A stretch of 64,000 nt of DNA from contig CP110972.1 in the NCBI GenBank assembly GCA_028869255.1, positions 1,369,001 through 1,433,000 of the forward strand, read 5' to 3'. Position 1 is the stretch's first letter, and each line of letters starts with the position of its first letter. The notes beneath the pieces are model-generated. The model made no database searches, was not told the DNA's origin, and worked only from the letters and a program-made list of their open reading frames with translations. Shown here piece after piece: positions 11,387-19,932 of this stretch. This DNA comes from Pseudomonas poae (lineage in GTDB: Bacteria; Pseudomonadota; Gammaproteobacteria; Pseudomonadales; Pseudomonadaceae). A program made the position numbers and the translations under genes.

Positions 11387-11405
11387 GTTAATGAGAATGT
11401 TTTTT
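11387..11405. promoter_or_regulatory. possible Fur box before the iron-chelate importer
   Basis: The 19 bases here agree with the Fur consensus at 13 of 19 positions by eye; the best block is AATGAGAAT. It lies about 85 bp upstream of the binding-protein ATG, a sensible position for iron repression of the operon. Confidence 0.4.
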
Positions 11406-11489
11406 GATCACGTCGCCCTGATATGGAATAGTACCCGCCGTTTTCCCCAGCCTGTCTCGCTGGGGTGTGTTAACGCCGAGGTACTTGTC

Positions 11490-12410
11490 ATGCGAATGCT
11501 GCGCTCCATCCCCACCCTGGCCGCCTGCCTCCTGGCGTTCTCTTCAAGCGTCTTAAGCGCTGCACCCATCGACCTCAACGACGGCCAGCACGCGGTGCAT
11601 CTGCCGGATGCGCCCAAGCGTGTGGTGGTGCTGGAGTTTTCCTTTCTCGACAGCCTGGCCGCGGTTGACGTGACCCCGGTGGGCGCTGCCGACGATGGCG
11701 ATGCCAACCGCGTGCTGCCGCGTGTGCGCCAGGCCATCGGGCAATGGAAGTCCGTGGGCCTGCGCTCGCAGCCGAGCATCGAGGAAATCGCCCGGCTCAA
11801 GCCGGACCTGATCGTCGCCGACCTCAACCGCCATCAGGCGCTGTACAGCGACCTGGCAAGCATTGCGCCGACCCTGTTGCTGCCCTCGCGTGGCGAAGAC
11901 TATGAGGGCAGCCTCACGTCCGCCGAGCTGATCGGCAAGGCCCTGGGCAAAAGCCCGCAGATGCAAGCGCGCATCGCGCAGAACCGCGAGAACCTGAAAA
12001 AGATTGCCGCGCAGATCCCCGCCGGTGCCAGCGTGTTGTTCGGTGTGGCCCGGGAAGACAGCTTCTCGGTGCATGGGCCGGATTCCTATGCCGGTAGTGT
12101 GCTGCGAGCCATCGGTTTGAAGGTGCCGTCGGTGCGCGCCAACGCCGCCCCGACTGAGTTTGTGAGCCTGGAGCAATTGCTGGCCCTCGACCCAGGCTGG
12201 TTGCTGGTCGGCCATTACCGTCGCCCAAGCATTGTCGACAGCTGGAGCAAGCAGCCGCTGTGGCAAGTGCTCGGCGCGGTGCGTAGCCAGCATGTCGCTG
12301 AAGTCGACGGCGACAGTTGGGCACGCAATCGCGGCGTATTGGCTTCGGAGCAGATCGCCGAAGACGCCCTGGCGATTCTCAAGGGCGGCAAAGCCGTACT
12401 GAGCCAGTAA
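11490..12410 (+). CDS. iron-siderophore ABC transporter substrate-binding protein (FecB-like)
   Basis: Periplasmic binding protein of the cluster VIII/FecB type, 306 aa. The signal peptide is about 1-24 (ends VLSAAP). The domain starts with the conserved KRVVVLEFSFLDSLAAVDV strand-helix and contains PSIEEIARLKPDLIVAD, a family hallmark. The start at 11490 has GAGG eight bases upstream. It is followed by two permeases and an ATPase, forming a complete ferric-citrate/siderophore-type importer downstream of the FpvA-like receptor. Confidence 0.92.
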   Translation: MRMLRSIPTLAACLLAFSSSVLSAAPIDLNDGQHAVHLPDAPKRVVVLEFSFLDSLAAVDVTPVGAADDGDANRVLPRVRQAIGQWKSVGLRSQPSIEEIARLKPDLIVADLNRHQALYSDLASIAPTLLLPSRGEDYEGSLTSAELIGKALGKSPQMQARIAQNRENLKKIAAQIPAGASVLFGVAREDSFSVHGPDSYAGSVLRAIGLKVPSVRANAAPTEFVSLEQLLALDPGWLLVGHYRRPSIVDSWSKQPLWQVLGAVRSQHVAEVDGDSWARNRGVLASEQIAEDALAILKGGKAVLSQ

Positions 12411-12412
12411 TC

Positions 12413-13402
12413 GTGCAGCGCAGTTTGGCCGCGACCGGCATTGTGCTGCTGGGCGCCTTGTTATTCTGGCTCTCGCTGTACAGCTGGTCGCCGTTCACCA
12501 TCACGGCGACCGACGCCTGGAATGGCCTGGTGCATCAGGGCAGCGTGGGCGGCAATATGGCGTATATCGTCGCCCAGTTGCGCGTGCCCCGCGCCGTGTG
12601 CGCGGCATTGGTGGGGGCCTGCCTGGGCCTGGCCGGTGCGCTGATGCAGGGCATCACGCGCAACCGCCTGGCATCGCCTTCGCTGTTTGGTGTAACGGCG
12701 GGGGCGGCCTTGGGGCTCGCGTTGTTTTCCACCGGGTTGGTCGCGCCGCCGTTTGCCGGTGGTGCATTGCTGATGACCTGCCTGGGCGGCGCGCTGGCCT
12801 GGGTCACGGTGTTCAGCCTTGGCGGTGCCTGGTCGCCGACCACCGCCCAGGGGCGCCTGGTATTGGCCGGTGTGGCCGTCGCGGCGTTGTGTGCCGCGTT
12901 GACCCGGCTCACGGTGATTCTGGTCGAAGCGCAGGCGCAAAGCGTGTTGAGCTGGCTGGCCGGTTCCCTGGCCAACGTCGGTGCCGCCCAGGTGCAATTG
13001 CTCTGGCCGTGCACCTTGATCGGCGGCCTGTGGGCGCTGTGGTGTGCGCCGCGCTTGAACCTGATCAACCTCGGCGAAGACGCCGCCCGCTCGTTGGGCG
13101 TGGGCATCGCCAGCCTGCGCCTGCAGGTGTTTGTCGCCAGCCTGTTGCTGGTGGGGGCGAGTGTCTGCGCGGTGGGGCCGATTGGGTTTGTCGGGCTGAT
13201 CGCGCCGAATATCCTTCGCCAGTTTCTCGGCAATGACTACCGTTGGCTGATCCCGCTGAGCGCGGCCTTGGGCGCGGTGATCGTGCTGGGCGCCGACTTG
13301 CTCAGCCGCGCCGTGGCCTTCCCGGTGGAAACCCCGGCGGGGGTGGTCACTGCCTTGATCGGCGCACCGTTCTTTCTGTTTCTTGCCAGGCGCGCCCTAT
13401 GA
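12413..13402 (+). CDS. FecCD-family iron-chelate ABC permease (first)
   Basis: Inner-membrane permease, 329 aa. Conserved features are the RVPRAVCAALVGACLGLAGA segment, the GITRNRLASPSLFGVTAGA loop typical of FecC/FhuB, and the coupling stretch GPIGFVGLIAPNILRQFLG. The only plausible start is GTG 12413, two bases after the preceding stop, implying translational coupling. Its stop overlaps the next start (ATGA). Confidence 0.92.
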   Translation: MQRSLAATGIVLLGALLFWLSLYSWSPFTITATDAWNGLVHQGSVGGNMAYIVAQLRVPRAVCAALVGACLGLAGALMQGITRNRLASPSLFGVTAGAALGLALFSTGLVAPPFAGGALLMTCLGGALAWVTVFSLGGAWSPTTAQGRLVLAGVAVAALCAALTRLTVILVEAQAQSVLSWLAGSLANVGAAQVQLLWPCTLIGGLWALWCAPRLNLINLGEDAARSLGVGIASLRLQVFVASLLLVGASVCAVGPIGFVGLIAPNILRQFLGNDYRWLIPLSAALGAVIVLGADLLSRAVAFPVETPAGVVTALIGAPFFLFLARRAL

Positions 13403-14367
13403 TTCGCCCACGTTTTCGCCTGGGGTTGCTGCTCGGCTTGTTGCTGCTGGCGACGTTTATCAGCCTCAGCGCCGGCACCTTGTGGCTCAAGCCCGCCACC
13501 GTACTCGAGCGCCTGTTGGCCCACGACGCCCTCGACTTCGAAGTGTGGAACCACCGCCTGCCACGCAGCCTGATCGCGATCCTCGCAGGGGCAGCCTTCG
13601 GCCTGGCCGGGGCGATTGTGCAGGGCGTGATCCGCAACCCGCTGGCCTCGCCGGAGATCCTCGGCGTGACCCAAGGCGCCGGTTTGGCGCTGACCGTGGC
13701 GATCATCGGCTGGCCGCAGCTGCCGATTGCCTGGCTGCCGTTGGTGGCGTGCCTGGGCGGCGCTGGTGGTGCGTTGTTGTTGGCGCTGTACAACACCGGC
13801 GTGAGTTTTTCCGGGGTGCGTTTTGCGCTGTCCGGGGTGGCGATTGCGGTGACCTTGTCCAGCGTCACCGAGTTTCTGATCCTGTCCCACCCGCTGGATA
13901 TCAACACCGCCTTGCTCGCGCTGACCGGCAGCCTGTGGAGCCGCAACTGGCACCATGTGGCGTTGGTGCTGCCGTTTCTGCTGCTGATCCCGCTGGGGTT
14001 GTGCCTGGCCAAGCCGTTGAACCTGATTGCCCTGGGCGATGAAGCGGCCCACAGCCTGGGCACCGCACTCGGCCGTACACGCTGGCTGGCGATGGCCTGC
14101 GCGGTGCTGCTCACCAGCCTGGGCGTGGGTGTGATCGGGCCGATCGGCTTTATCGGCCTGGTGGCGCCGCATATGGCGCGGCGCCTGGTGGGCGGGCATC
14201 ACCAGTGCCTGTTGCCGGCAGCGATGCTGATCGGCGCGCTGCTATTGGTGCTGGCCGACACCCTCGGGCGCACCTTGATCGCGCCCAGCGAAATCCCGGC
14301 GGGGGTTCTCACGGCGGTGATTGGTGCGCCGTATTTTCTTTGGTTGCTGGCACGGTTCAAGGGCTGA
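13399..14367 (+). CDS. FecCD-family iron-chelate ABC permease (second)
   Basis: Second half of the permease heterodimer, 322 aa, FecD-like. It shows RLPRSLIAILAGAAFGLAGA, then GVIRNPLASPEILGVTQGAG and GPIGFIGLVAPHMARRLVGG, all family signatures. It overlaps the preceding gene by 4 bp and is followed by the ATPase after 4 bp, so the three are tightly coupled. Confidence 0.92.
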   Translation: MIRPRFRLGLLLGLLLLATFISLSAGTLWLKPATVLERLLAHDALDFEVWNHRLPRSLIAILAGAAFGLAGAIVQGVIRNPLASPEILGVTQGAGLALTVAIIGWPQLPIAWLPLVACLGGAGGALLLALYNTGVSFSGVRFALSGVAIAVTLSSVTEFLILSHPLDINTALLALTGSLWSRNWHHVALVLPFLLLIPLGLCLAKPLNLIALGDEAAHSLGTALGRTRWLAMACAVLLTSLGVGVIGPIGFIGLVAPHMARRLVGGHHQCLLPAAMLIGALLLVLADTLGRTLIAPSEIPAGVLTAVIGAPYFLWLLARFKG

Positions 14368-14371
14368 TCCC

Positions 14372-15163
14372 ATGAGTATTCTCCACGCGCAACAACTCGA
14401 TATCGGCTACGGCACCACGCGCATCGTGCAGGGCCTCTCGTTCGCGCCGCCCACCGGCAAAGTCACCGCGCTGATCGGCCCCAACGGCTGCGGCAAGTCG
14501 ACCTTGCTCAAGACCTTTGCGCGCATCCTCAAGCCGACCCAGGGTGAATTGACCCTTGATGGCCAGCCCTATGCCAGCCTGTCCGCCCGCCAGCTGGCGC
14601 GGCAGATCGCGTTCTTGCCCCAGGTGCTGCCGGTGCCGGAAGGCGTCAGCGTGCGCCAGCTGGTCGCCTACGGCCGCAGCCCGCATAACTCGCTGTGGGG
14701 GCGACTGAGCGGCAACGACCAGTCCCATGTGACCCAGGCCATGCAGCGCCTGGCGCTGGACAACCTGGCCGACCGCGCCCTGGCGGACCTCTCCGGCGGC
14801 CAGCGCCAACGCGCCTGGCTGGCGATGGTGTTGGCACAGAACGCGCCGGTGGTGTTGCTCGACGAACCCACCACCTACCTCGACATCAGCCACCAGGTCG
14901 AACTGCTCGACCTGATGCGCGAACTGGCCGCCGAAGGCAAGACCGTGATCACCGTGCTCCACGATATCAACCAGGCGTGCCGCTACGCCGACCATTTGGC
15001 GGTGATGCAGGGCGGCAGGCTGGTGGCGGATGGTGCGCCGGGGGAGGTGATCAGTGCCGAGTTGATGCGCCAGGTGTTTGAGGTGCAGGTGCAGATCATC
15101 AATGAGCCGGTGTCCGGCACGCCGATGTGCGTGGTAGAAAAAAGCACCCGCCATCACGCCTGA
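14372..15163 (+). CDS. iron-chelate ABC transporter ATP-binding protein (FecE-like)
   Basis: ATPase of the FecE/FhuC/BtuD group, 263 aa. Walker A is GPNGCGKST, the signature LSGGQRQRAWLAM, Walker B VVLLDEPTTYLD, and the H-loop VITVLHDINQACRYAD; the TYLD variant after Walker B is typical of iron-chelate importers. It is the last gene of the operon; the REP hairpin at 15179-15267 lies just after its stop. Confidence 0.93.
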   Translation: MSILHAQQLDIGYGTTRIVQGLSFAPPTGKVTALIGPNGCGKSTLLKTFARILKPTQGELTLDGQPYASLSARQLARQIAFLPQVLPVPEGVSVRQLVAYGRSPHNSLWGRLSGNDQSHVTQAMQRLALDNLADRALADLSGGQRQRAWLAMVLAQNAPVVLLDEPTTYLDISHQVELLDLMRELAAEGKTVITVLHDINQACRYADHLAVMQGGRLVADGAPGEVISAELMRQVFEVQVQIINEPVSGTPMCVVEKSTRHHA

Positions 15164-15178
15164 TCCGGTCAAAAAAAT

Positions 15179-15267
15179 GTGGGAGCGGGTTTGCTCGCGA
15201 AAGCGGTGTGTCAGTCACAGGATGCATTGGCTGACACGCCCTCTTCGCGAGCAAGCCCGCTCCCACA
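15179..15267. repeat. REP-type hairpin, GTGGGAGCGGG-TTGCTCGCGA family
   Basis: Arms TGTGGGAGCGGGTTTGCTCG and CGAGCAAGCCCGCTCCCACA enclose a shorter inner inverted repeat (GTGTGTCAG / CTGACACGC). It is flanked by A-run and T-run, so it can act as a terminator for both converging operons. Confidence 0.85.
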
Positions 15268-15276
15268 TTTTGGATC

Positions 15277-16209
15277 TCAGTGGGTTTCAATGCGCCATAC
15301 AGCCTTCTTCACCTCAATCGCTTTGGGCAACAATCGATTCTGATAAAACAAATCCGCTGTCGCCTGCTGAGCCTGGATGATCTTGTCGTCGATCGGCAAA
15401 ATCGGCGACGGCGGGCGGTTATCCATATAGCGTGCGATCACCTCGCTGGGCAGGCCCATAAAGCGCGTCAGCACCTTGAGGCTGTCCTCACGCTGGCTGC
15501 GGGTGAGGGCTTCGGCGGCGCTGAGTTCACCGAGCAAATCATGGATAAAGGCCGTATTGGCCTGGGCGTAGTCACGCCGTGCGGTGTACACCGGGCCCGA
15601 CAGCCCCAGGCCCTCGCCATTGGCCAGCACATGGCTGGGGCTCTGGCTCAAGGCGAGAGACGAGTAGGGTTCCCAGATGGCCCAGGCATCCACGCTGCCT
15701 TGTTCGAACGCGGCGCGGGCGTCCGCAGGGGGCAGGTACACCGGCTGGATATCCTTGTAGCTGAGCCCGGCTTTATTCAGGGCGCGCAGGATCAGGTTGT
15801 GGGAGCTGGAGCCTTTCTGGAACGCGACTTTCTTACCCTTAAGGTCCGCCACCGACTGCAGCGGGCTGTCATTGCGCACCAGAATGGTCTCGGCCGTCGG
15901 CTTGGGAGGCTCGGCGCCGATGTACACCAGGTCGGCACCGGCGGCTTGGGCGAACAGCGGCGGGATATCACCCGTGGAGCCCACATCCAGCGCGCCGACG
16001 TTGAGGGCTTCGAGCATCTGCGGGCCGGCGGGGAATTCGACCCACTTCACGGCCGTCTGCGGGAAGCGTTTTTCCAGCAGGCCATGCTCCTTGGCCAGCA
16101 CCAGGGCGATGGAGCCTTTCTGGTAGCCGATGCGCAGGGTGGCGGGCTCGGCGGCCCAGGCGGTTTGAGTCACGGCCAGCAAGGCCACTATCAGTGCTGG
16201 AAATTTCAT
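15277..16209 (-). CDS. SsuA-like sulfonate ABC transporter substrate-binding protein
   Basis: Periplasmic binding protein, 310 aa, with a signal peptide ending QTAWAA. The start of the mature part (ATLRIGYQKGSIALVLAKEHGLLEKRFP) and the VGSTGDIPPLFAQAAGADLVYIG region match aliphatic-sulfonate receptors. It overlaps the upstream monooxygenase gene by 4 bp (16206-16209), so they are cotranslated. No permease or ATPase (SsuB/C) is present in the window; it probably docks on an importer encoded elsewhere. Confidence 0.88.
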   Translation of the reverse strand: MKFPALIVALLAVTQTAWAAEPATLRIGYQKGSIALVLAKEHGLLEKRFPQTAVKWVEFPAGPQMLEALNVGALDVGSTGDIPPLFAQAAGADLVYIGAEPPKPTAETILVRNDSPLQSVADLKGKKVAFQKGSSSHNLILRALNKAGLSYKDIQPVYLPPADARAAFEQGSVDAWAIWEPYSSLALSQSPSHVLANGEGLGLSGPVYTARRDYAQANTAFIHDLLGELSAAEALTRSQREDSLKVLTRFMGLPSEVIARYMDNRPPSPILPIDDKIIQAQQATADLFYQNRLLPKAIEVKKAVWRIETH

Positions 16210-17537
16210 GCCTTGCCCTCGGTAAAACGATTGGCCGGGCGTGCCAGACCCAGATTTTCGCGCAGCGTCGAACCGCTGTATTGCGTGCGAAACAGCCCGC
16301 GTCGTTGCAGTTCCGGCACCACCCACTGGGCAAAGTCTTCCAAGCCGCCCGGCAAATGCGGTACCAGTATATTGAAGCCATCGGCCGCGCCATTTTCGAA
16401 CCAGTGTTGCAGCTCATCGGCAATCTGCGCAGGCGTGCCGATCAGGCTGTAATGCCCACGGCCACCGGCGATCCGGCGACCCAGTTGCGCGAGTGTCAGC
16501 TGTTCACGCTCAGCCAGCTCGCTCAGCAGTTGCTGGCGGCTGCGTTGCCCGCTGTCGGTCAATGGCAGCGGCGGCAGCGGCCCGTCCAGCGGGTAGCCGG
16601 ACAGGTCGAAATTGCCCAGCATGCGCCCCAGCAAAGCGACGCCCACCTCGGGTTCCACCAGGGCCTGGAACGCCTCGAACTTCGCTTGTGCCTCGGCCTC
16701 GGTCTGCCCGACCACCACAAACACGCCCGGCATGATTTTCAGCGAATCCGCCTCGCGGCCGTACTGGCTCAAGCGCCCCTTGAGGTCGGCATAAAACGCC
16801 TGGGCATTCGCCAGTGACGTCTGCGCGGTAAACACCACTTCGGCGGTCTGCGCGGCCAGCTCGCGGCCGGCCTCGGAAGAGCCGGCCTGCACGATCACCG
16901 GCTGGCCCTGGGGCGAGCGCGCCACATTCAGCGGGCCCTTGACCTGAAAGTGTTCGCCGACGTGATCCAGCACATGCAGTTTCGCCGGGTCGTAATAGTT
17001 GCCGCTGGCCTTGTCGCGCACGAAAGCATCGTCCTCCCAGCTGTCCCACAGGCCGGTCACCACCTGGTGAAACTCGCGGGCGCGGCTGTAGCGTTCAGCA
17101 TGGCCGAGGTGTTCATCGCGACCAAAATTCTGCGCTTCGGCGGCGGCATCCGAGGTCACCAGGTTCCAGCCGGCTCGCCCGCCGGACAGGTGATCCAGCG
17201 AGGCGAATTTGCGCGCCACATGGTAGGGCTCGTTGTAGCTGGTGGTGGCGGTGGCGATCAGGCCGATGTGCTCGGTCACTGCACTCAGCGCCGAGAGCAG
17301 GGTGAGCGGCTCGAAATGATCCGAGCGCGCCATACGGCTTGCGACGTCGCCGGTGGCGGCGGCGATGCTGTCGGCCACGAACAGTGCATCGAATTTCGCC
17401 GCTTCGGCCACCCGCGCCAGGTGTTTGTACTGGGCGAAATCCAGCCCGGCATTCGCCGGTACGTCCGGGTGGCGCCAGGCGGCCACGTGGTGCCCGGTGG
17501 CCATCAGGAAGGCGCCGAGTGTCAGTTGTCGGCTCAT
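16206..17537 (-). CDS. NtaA/SnaA/DszA-type FMN-dependent monooxygenase (LLM class)
   Basis: Flavin-dependent bacterial-luciferase-like monooxygenase, 443 aa, needing FMNH2 from a separate reductase. Family hallmarks are GHHVAAWRHPDV near the N-terminus, the TATTSYNEPYHVARKFASLD block, SGGRAGWNLVTS and GQPVIVQAGSSEAGRELAA. The closest characterised functions (dibenzothiophene sulfone, nitrilotriacetate and S-alkyl-cysteine oxidation) involve C-S or C-N bond cleavage. Its place between an SsuA-like receptor and a TonB receptor favours a sulfur compound. Middle gene of a three-gene minus-strand operon. Confidence 0.9.
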   Translation of the reverse strand: MSRQLTLGAFLMATGHHVAAWRHPDVPANAGLDFAQYKHLARVAEAAKFDALFVADSIAAATGDVASRMARSDHFEPLTLLSALSAVTEHIGLIATATTSYNEPYHVARKFASLDHLSGGRAGWNLVTSDAAAEAQNFGRDEHLGHAERYSRAREFHQVVTGLWDSWEDDAFVRDKASGNYYDPAKLHVLDHVGEHFQVKGPLNVARSPQGQPVIVQAGSSEAGRELAAQTAEVVFTAQTSLANAQAFYADLKGRLSQYGREADSLKIMPGVFVVVGQTEAEAQAKFEAFQALVEPEVGVALLGRMLGNFDLSGYPLDGPLPPLPLTDSGQRSRQQLLSELAEREQLTLAQLGRRIAGGRGHYSLIGTPAQIADELQHWFENGAADGFNILVPHLPGGLEDFAQWVVPELQRRGLFRTQYSGSTLRENLGLARPANRFTEGKA

Positions 17538-17539
17538 GC

Positions 17540-19723
17540 TTAGAAATCCTTGCGCAGTTGCACACCGAAGTAACGTTCATCGTCACGGGGTACGGCACGG
17601 TAGATGTAATTGCCGCCGCTGGCCAGCAGCGGGGAGTAGGACTTGTCGGCGAGGTTCTTGGCCAGGAAAGCTACGCGCCAGCCGTTGCTGTAGTCGGCCA
17701 GGGCCACGCTGGCGTTCCAGATGCCGTAGGCGCCTTGCTGGGTGTCGACGTTCTGGCTGATGTCGTACTGCACTTCGCTCTGCCAGCTGTAGTCGGTGCC
17801 CAGTTCGATGTCCAGGCCGTTATCCAGCGGGATCGTGTAGTCGGCGCGCACGTAGCTTTTCCAGTCCGGGCTGTAGGGCAACGGTTTGCCATTCACGTTG
17901 CAGGTGGCCGCCGCACCGGCGGGGCAGGCGAACTCATCGATGCGTGCACGCGTGTAGGCCAGGGCGCCGGAGAGTTTCAGCTGTTGGGTGGCCTGCAAGG
18001 CGTAATCCAGCTCGACGCCTTCGGTGCTGACGCTGCCGGCGTTGATCAGGCGGGTCACCACTTGCCCGGCAACGGTGTCGAAAAAGTTCGCCTGGTAGTT
18101 GTCGTAGTCGCTGTGGAACACCGCCAGGTTAGTCGTCAGGCGGTTGTTCCAGGCAGTCGCCTTGATCCCGGCTTCCCAAGTGTTGGAGGTTTCCGGCTTG
18201 AGCGCGTCGGTGTCACGCGGCTGCATATTGAAGAACACGTTGTAGGCCGGGCCTTTGTAGCCACGCGAATAGGTGAGGTAGCTGGTGATGTTGTCCGTGA
18301 GGTCGTACTGCACGCCGAGGCGGCCGGACCAGCCGTCTTCATCCACCGAGCCGGAACTGGAAGTGGCCGGTTGAATCCCGCTGACGGTGGTGGCGGAGGT
18401 GGAGACGCGGCGGTGATCGTATTTCAGGTCATCGTGGGTGTAGCGCAGGCCGGCGATGCCGCGAAAGCGCGAGGTGAAATTCAGCGTGGTTTCGCCGAAT
18501 ACCGCGTAGCTGTCGCTGGTGGTGCTGTAGTCGGCGATGCCACGGTCGGTGCGCGTGGTGGTGGTCAGCGTACGCTGGTAAGTCTCTTCGTCCTTGCCGT
18601 GCATATAGAACAGGCCGCCGACGTACTCCAGGAACTCGCCTTTGGGCGAGGCCAGGCGCAGTTCCTGGGAGTACTGGTCGAAGGCCAGCTCACCTTTGTC
18701 GGCGGTGCCGGGGAAGGCCGCGGTTACGGTGCCGAGACGGTCGCCGTCCTGGTACTGGGTGTTGTCCCAGCCGCGCCAGGCAGTGATCGAGGTCAGGGTG
18801 TAGTCACCGAGGTTCCAGTCCAACTGCGCGGACAGGCCCTTGTTGGTATCCTCCACATGGCTGCGGGTGTCGGTGTTGATGTCGCGGTTGTCGCTGGAGG
18901 CGCGCACCGGGCTCAGGGCATTGCTGAACGCCGGGGTCAGGGATTTGCTGACCACGCCATTCGGCGCGTCGTCGTGGGACTGCATGTAGTCGGCGATCAG
19001 GGTCAGTTTTACGTCGTCATTCGGGGTGAATTCCAGCTTGCCGCGAATGCCCTTGTGGTTGTAGCCGTTGACCTCCTGGCCATTGTGCTGGTTATCGACG
19101 TTACCGTCGTAGCTGCCGAACAGCGTGCTGATCGAACCCTTGAGCACATCCGGCACCAGGCTGCCGCCGATGCCGAAACGCGTGCGGCTTTCATTGCCGC
19201 TGTAGTACGACTGGTCGATGTAGCCGTGGGTCTCGGCGGTGGGCGCCTTGCTGGTGATATTCAGCACGCCGGCCGAGGCGTTCTTGCCGAACAGCGTGCC
19301 TTGCGGGCCGCGCAGCACCTCGATGCGCTCCAGGTCCAGCAGGTCGAGGGTGGCCTGGCCGGGGCGGGCGTAGACCACGCCGTCGATCACCGTGGCCACC
19401 GTCGGCTCGACGCCGGGTGAGGTGGAAATGGTGCCCACACCGCGCACAAACAACGAGGTGTCTTTGTTCGACGCGCCGGTGCGGAAGTTCAGCGACGGCA
19501 CCTGCTGGGCGATGCTTGCCACGCCGTTGCGGTTGTCGCGCTCCAGTTGTTCGCCGTCCAGCACCGAGACCGCCACCGGGACTTTTTGCAGTGACTCTTC
19601 GCGGCGCGTGGCGGTGACCGTCACCGCTTGGAGGGTGGCCTGCGGCTCGTCAGCGGCAAAGGCTGCGGGCAGGGGCAGGGCGGTCATACCGGCCAGAAGG
19701 AGTAAGTGAGTGTGCTTGTGCAT
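17540..19723 (-). CDS. TonB-dependent receptor (first gene of the 15-20 kb operon)
   Basis: Outer-membrane receptor, 727 aa. The signal peptide ends PAAFAA. A TonB box-like ATLQAVTVTATRREESLQ is followed by a plug with QVPSLNFRTG, SLFVRGVGTISTSPG and RGPQGTLFGKNASAGVLNI, which is the pattern of the IroE/CirA-like receptors for non-siderophore substrates. The barrel closes with GVQLRKDF. There is no STN domain. It is followed 2 bp later by the monooxygenase, so it likely brings the monooxygenase substrate across the outer membrane. A palindromic operator lies 110 bp upstream. Confidence 0.9.
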   Translation of the reverse strand: MHKHTHLLLLAGMTALPLPAAFAADEPQATLQAVTVTATRREESLQKVPVAVSVLDGEQLERDNRNGVASIAQQVPSLNFRTGASNKDTSLFVRGVGTISTSPGVEPTVATVIDGVVYARPGQATLDLLDLERIEVLRGPQGTLFGKNASAGVLNITSKAPTAETHGYIDQSYYSGNESRTRFGIGGSLVPDVLKGSISTLFGSYDGNVDNQHNGQEVNGYNHKGIRGKLEFTPNDDVKLTLIADYMQSHDDAPNGVVSKSLTPAFSNALSPVRASSDNRDINTDTRSHVEDTNKGLSAQLDWNLGDYTLTSITAWRGWDNTQYQDGDRLGTVTAAFPGTADKGELAFDQYSQELRLASPKGEFLEYVGGLFYMHGKDEETYQRTLTTTTRTDRGIADYSTTSDSYAVFGETTLNFTSRFRGIAGLRYTHDDLKYDHRRVSTSATTVSGIQPATSSSGSVDEDGWSGRLGVQYDLTDNITSYLTYSRGYKGPAYNVFFNMQPRDTDALKPETSNTWEAGIKATAWNNRLTTNLAVFHSDYDNYQANFFDTVAGQVVTRLINAGSVSTEGVELDYALQATQQLKLSGALAYTRARIDEFACPAGAAATCNVNGKPLPYSPDWKSYVRADYTIPLDNGLDIELGTDYSWQSEVQYDISQNVDTQQGAYGIWNASVALADYSNGWRVAFLAKNLADKSYSPLLASGGNYIYRAVPRDDERYFGVQLRKDF

Positions 19724-19832
19724 GCTGTGTCCGCTCGAAAGGAATGCCCTGAACCGCTGCGGTTCTTGCGACCGTCAGCGCCTGTAAAACTGTCTTGGGC
19801 ATTCGCTCGAGCGAGTAGCAGACAACGCGCTT

Positions 19833-19846
19833 TGTTAGCGCTAACA
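19833..19846. promoter_or_regulatory. LacI-type operator palindrome
   Basis: TGTTAGCGCTAACA is a perfect 14-bp palindrome with the central CG of LacI/GalR-family operators. It sits in the 209-bp gap between the divergent TonB-receptor operon and the LacI-family gene, so it can control either or both. No second copy was noticed in the gap. Confidence 0.65.
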
Positions 19847-19932
19847 TCGGCATTATTGGTAGGTCTGGTTTAGAGCGTCAAATACTAAAAAATTAGTCCT
19901 ATATTCTTTTTGGTTTTTAACAGGATCACTCC

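Noticed and set aside
17339..19420. A 693-codon plus-strand frame opposite the first TonB receptor
   Set aside because: Shadow of the receptor gene; Val/Gly/Ala-rich without domain features.
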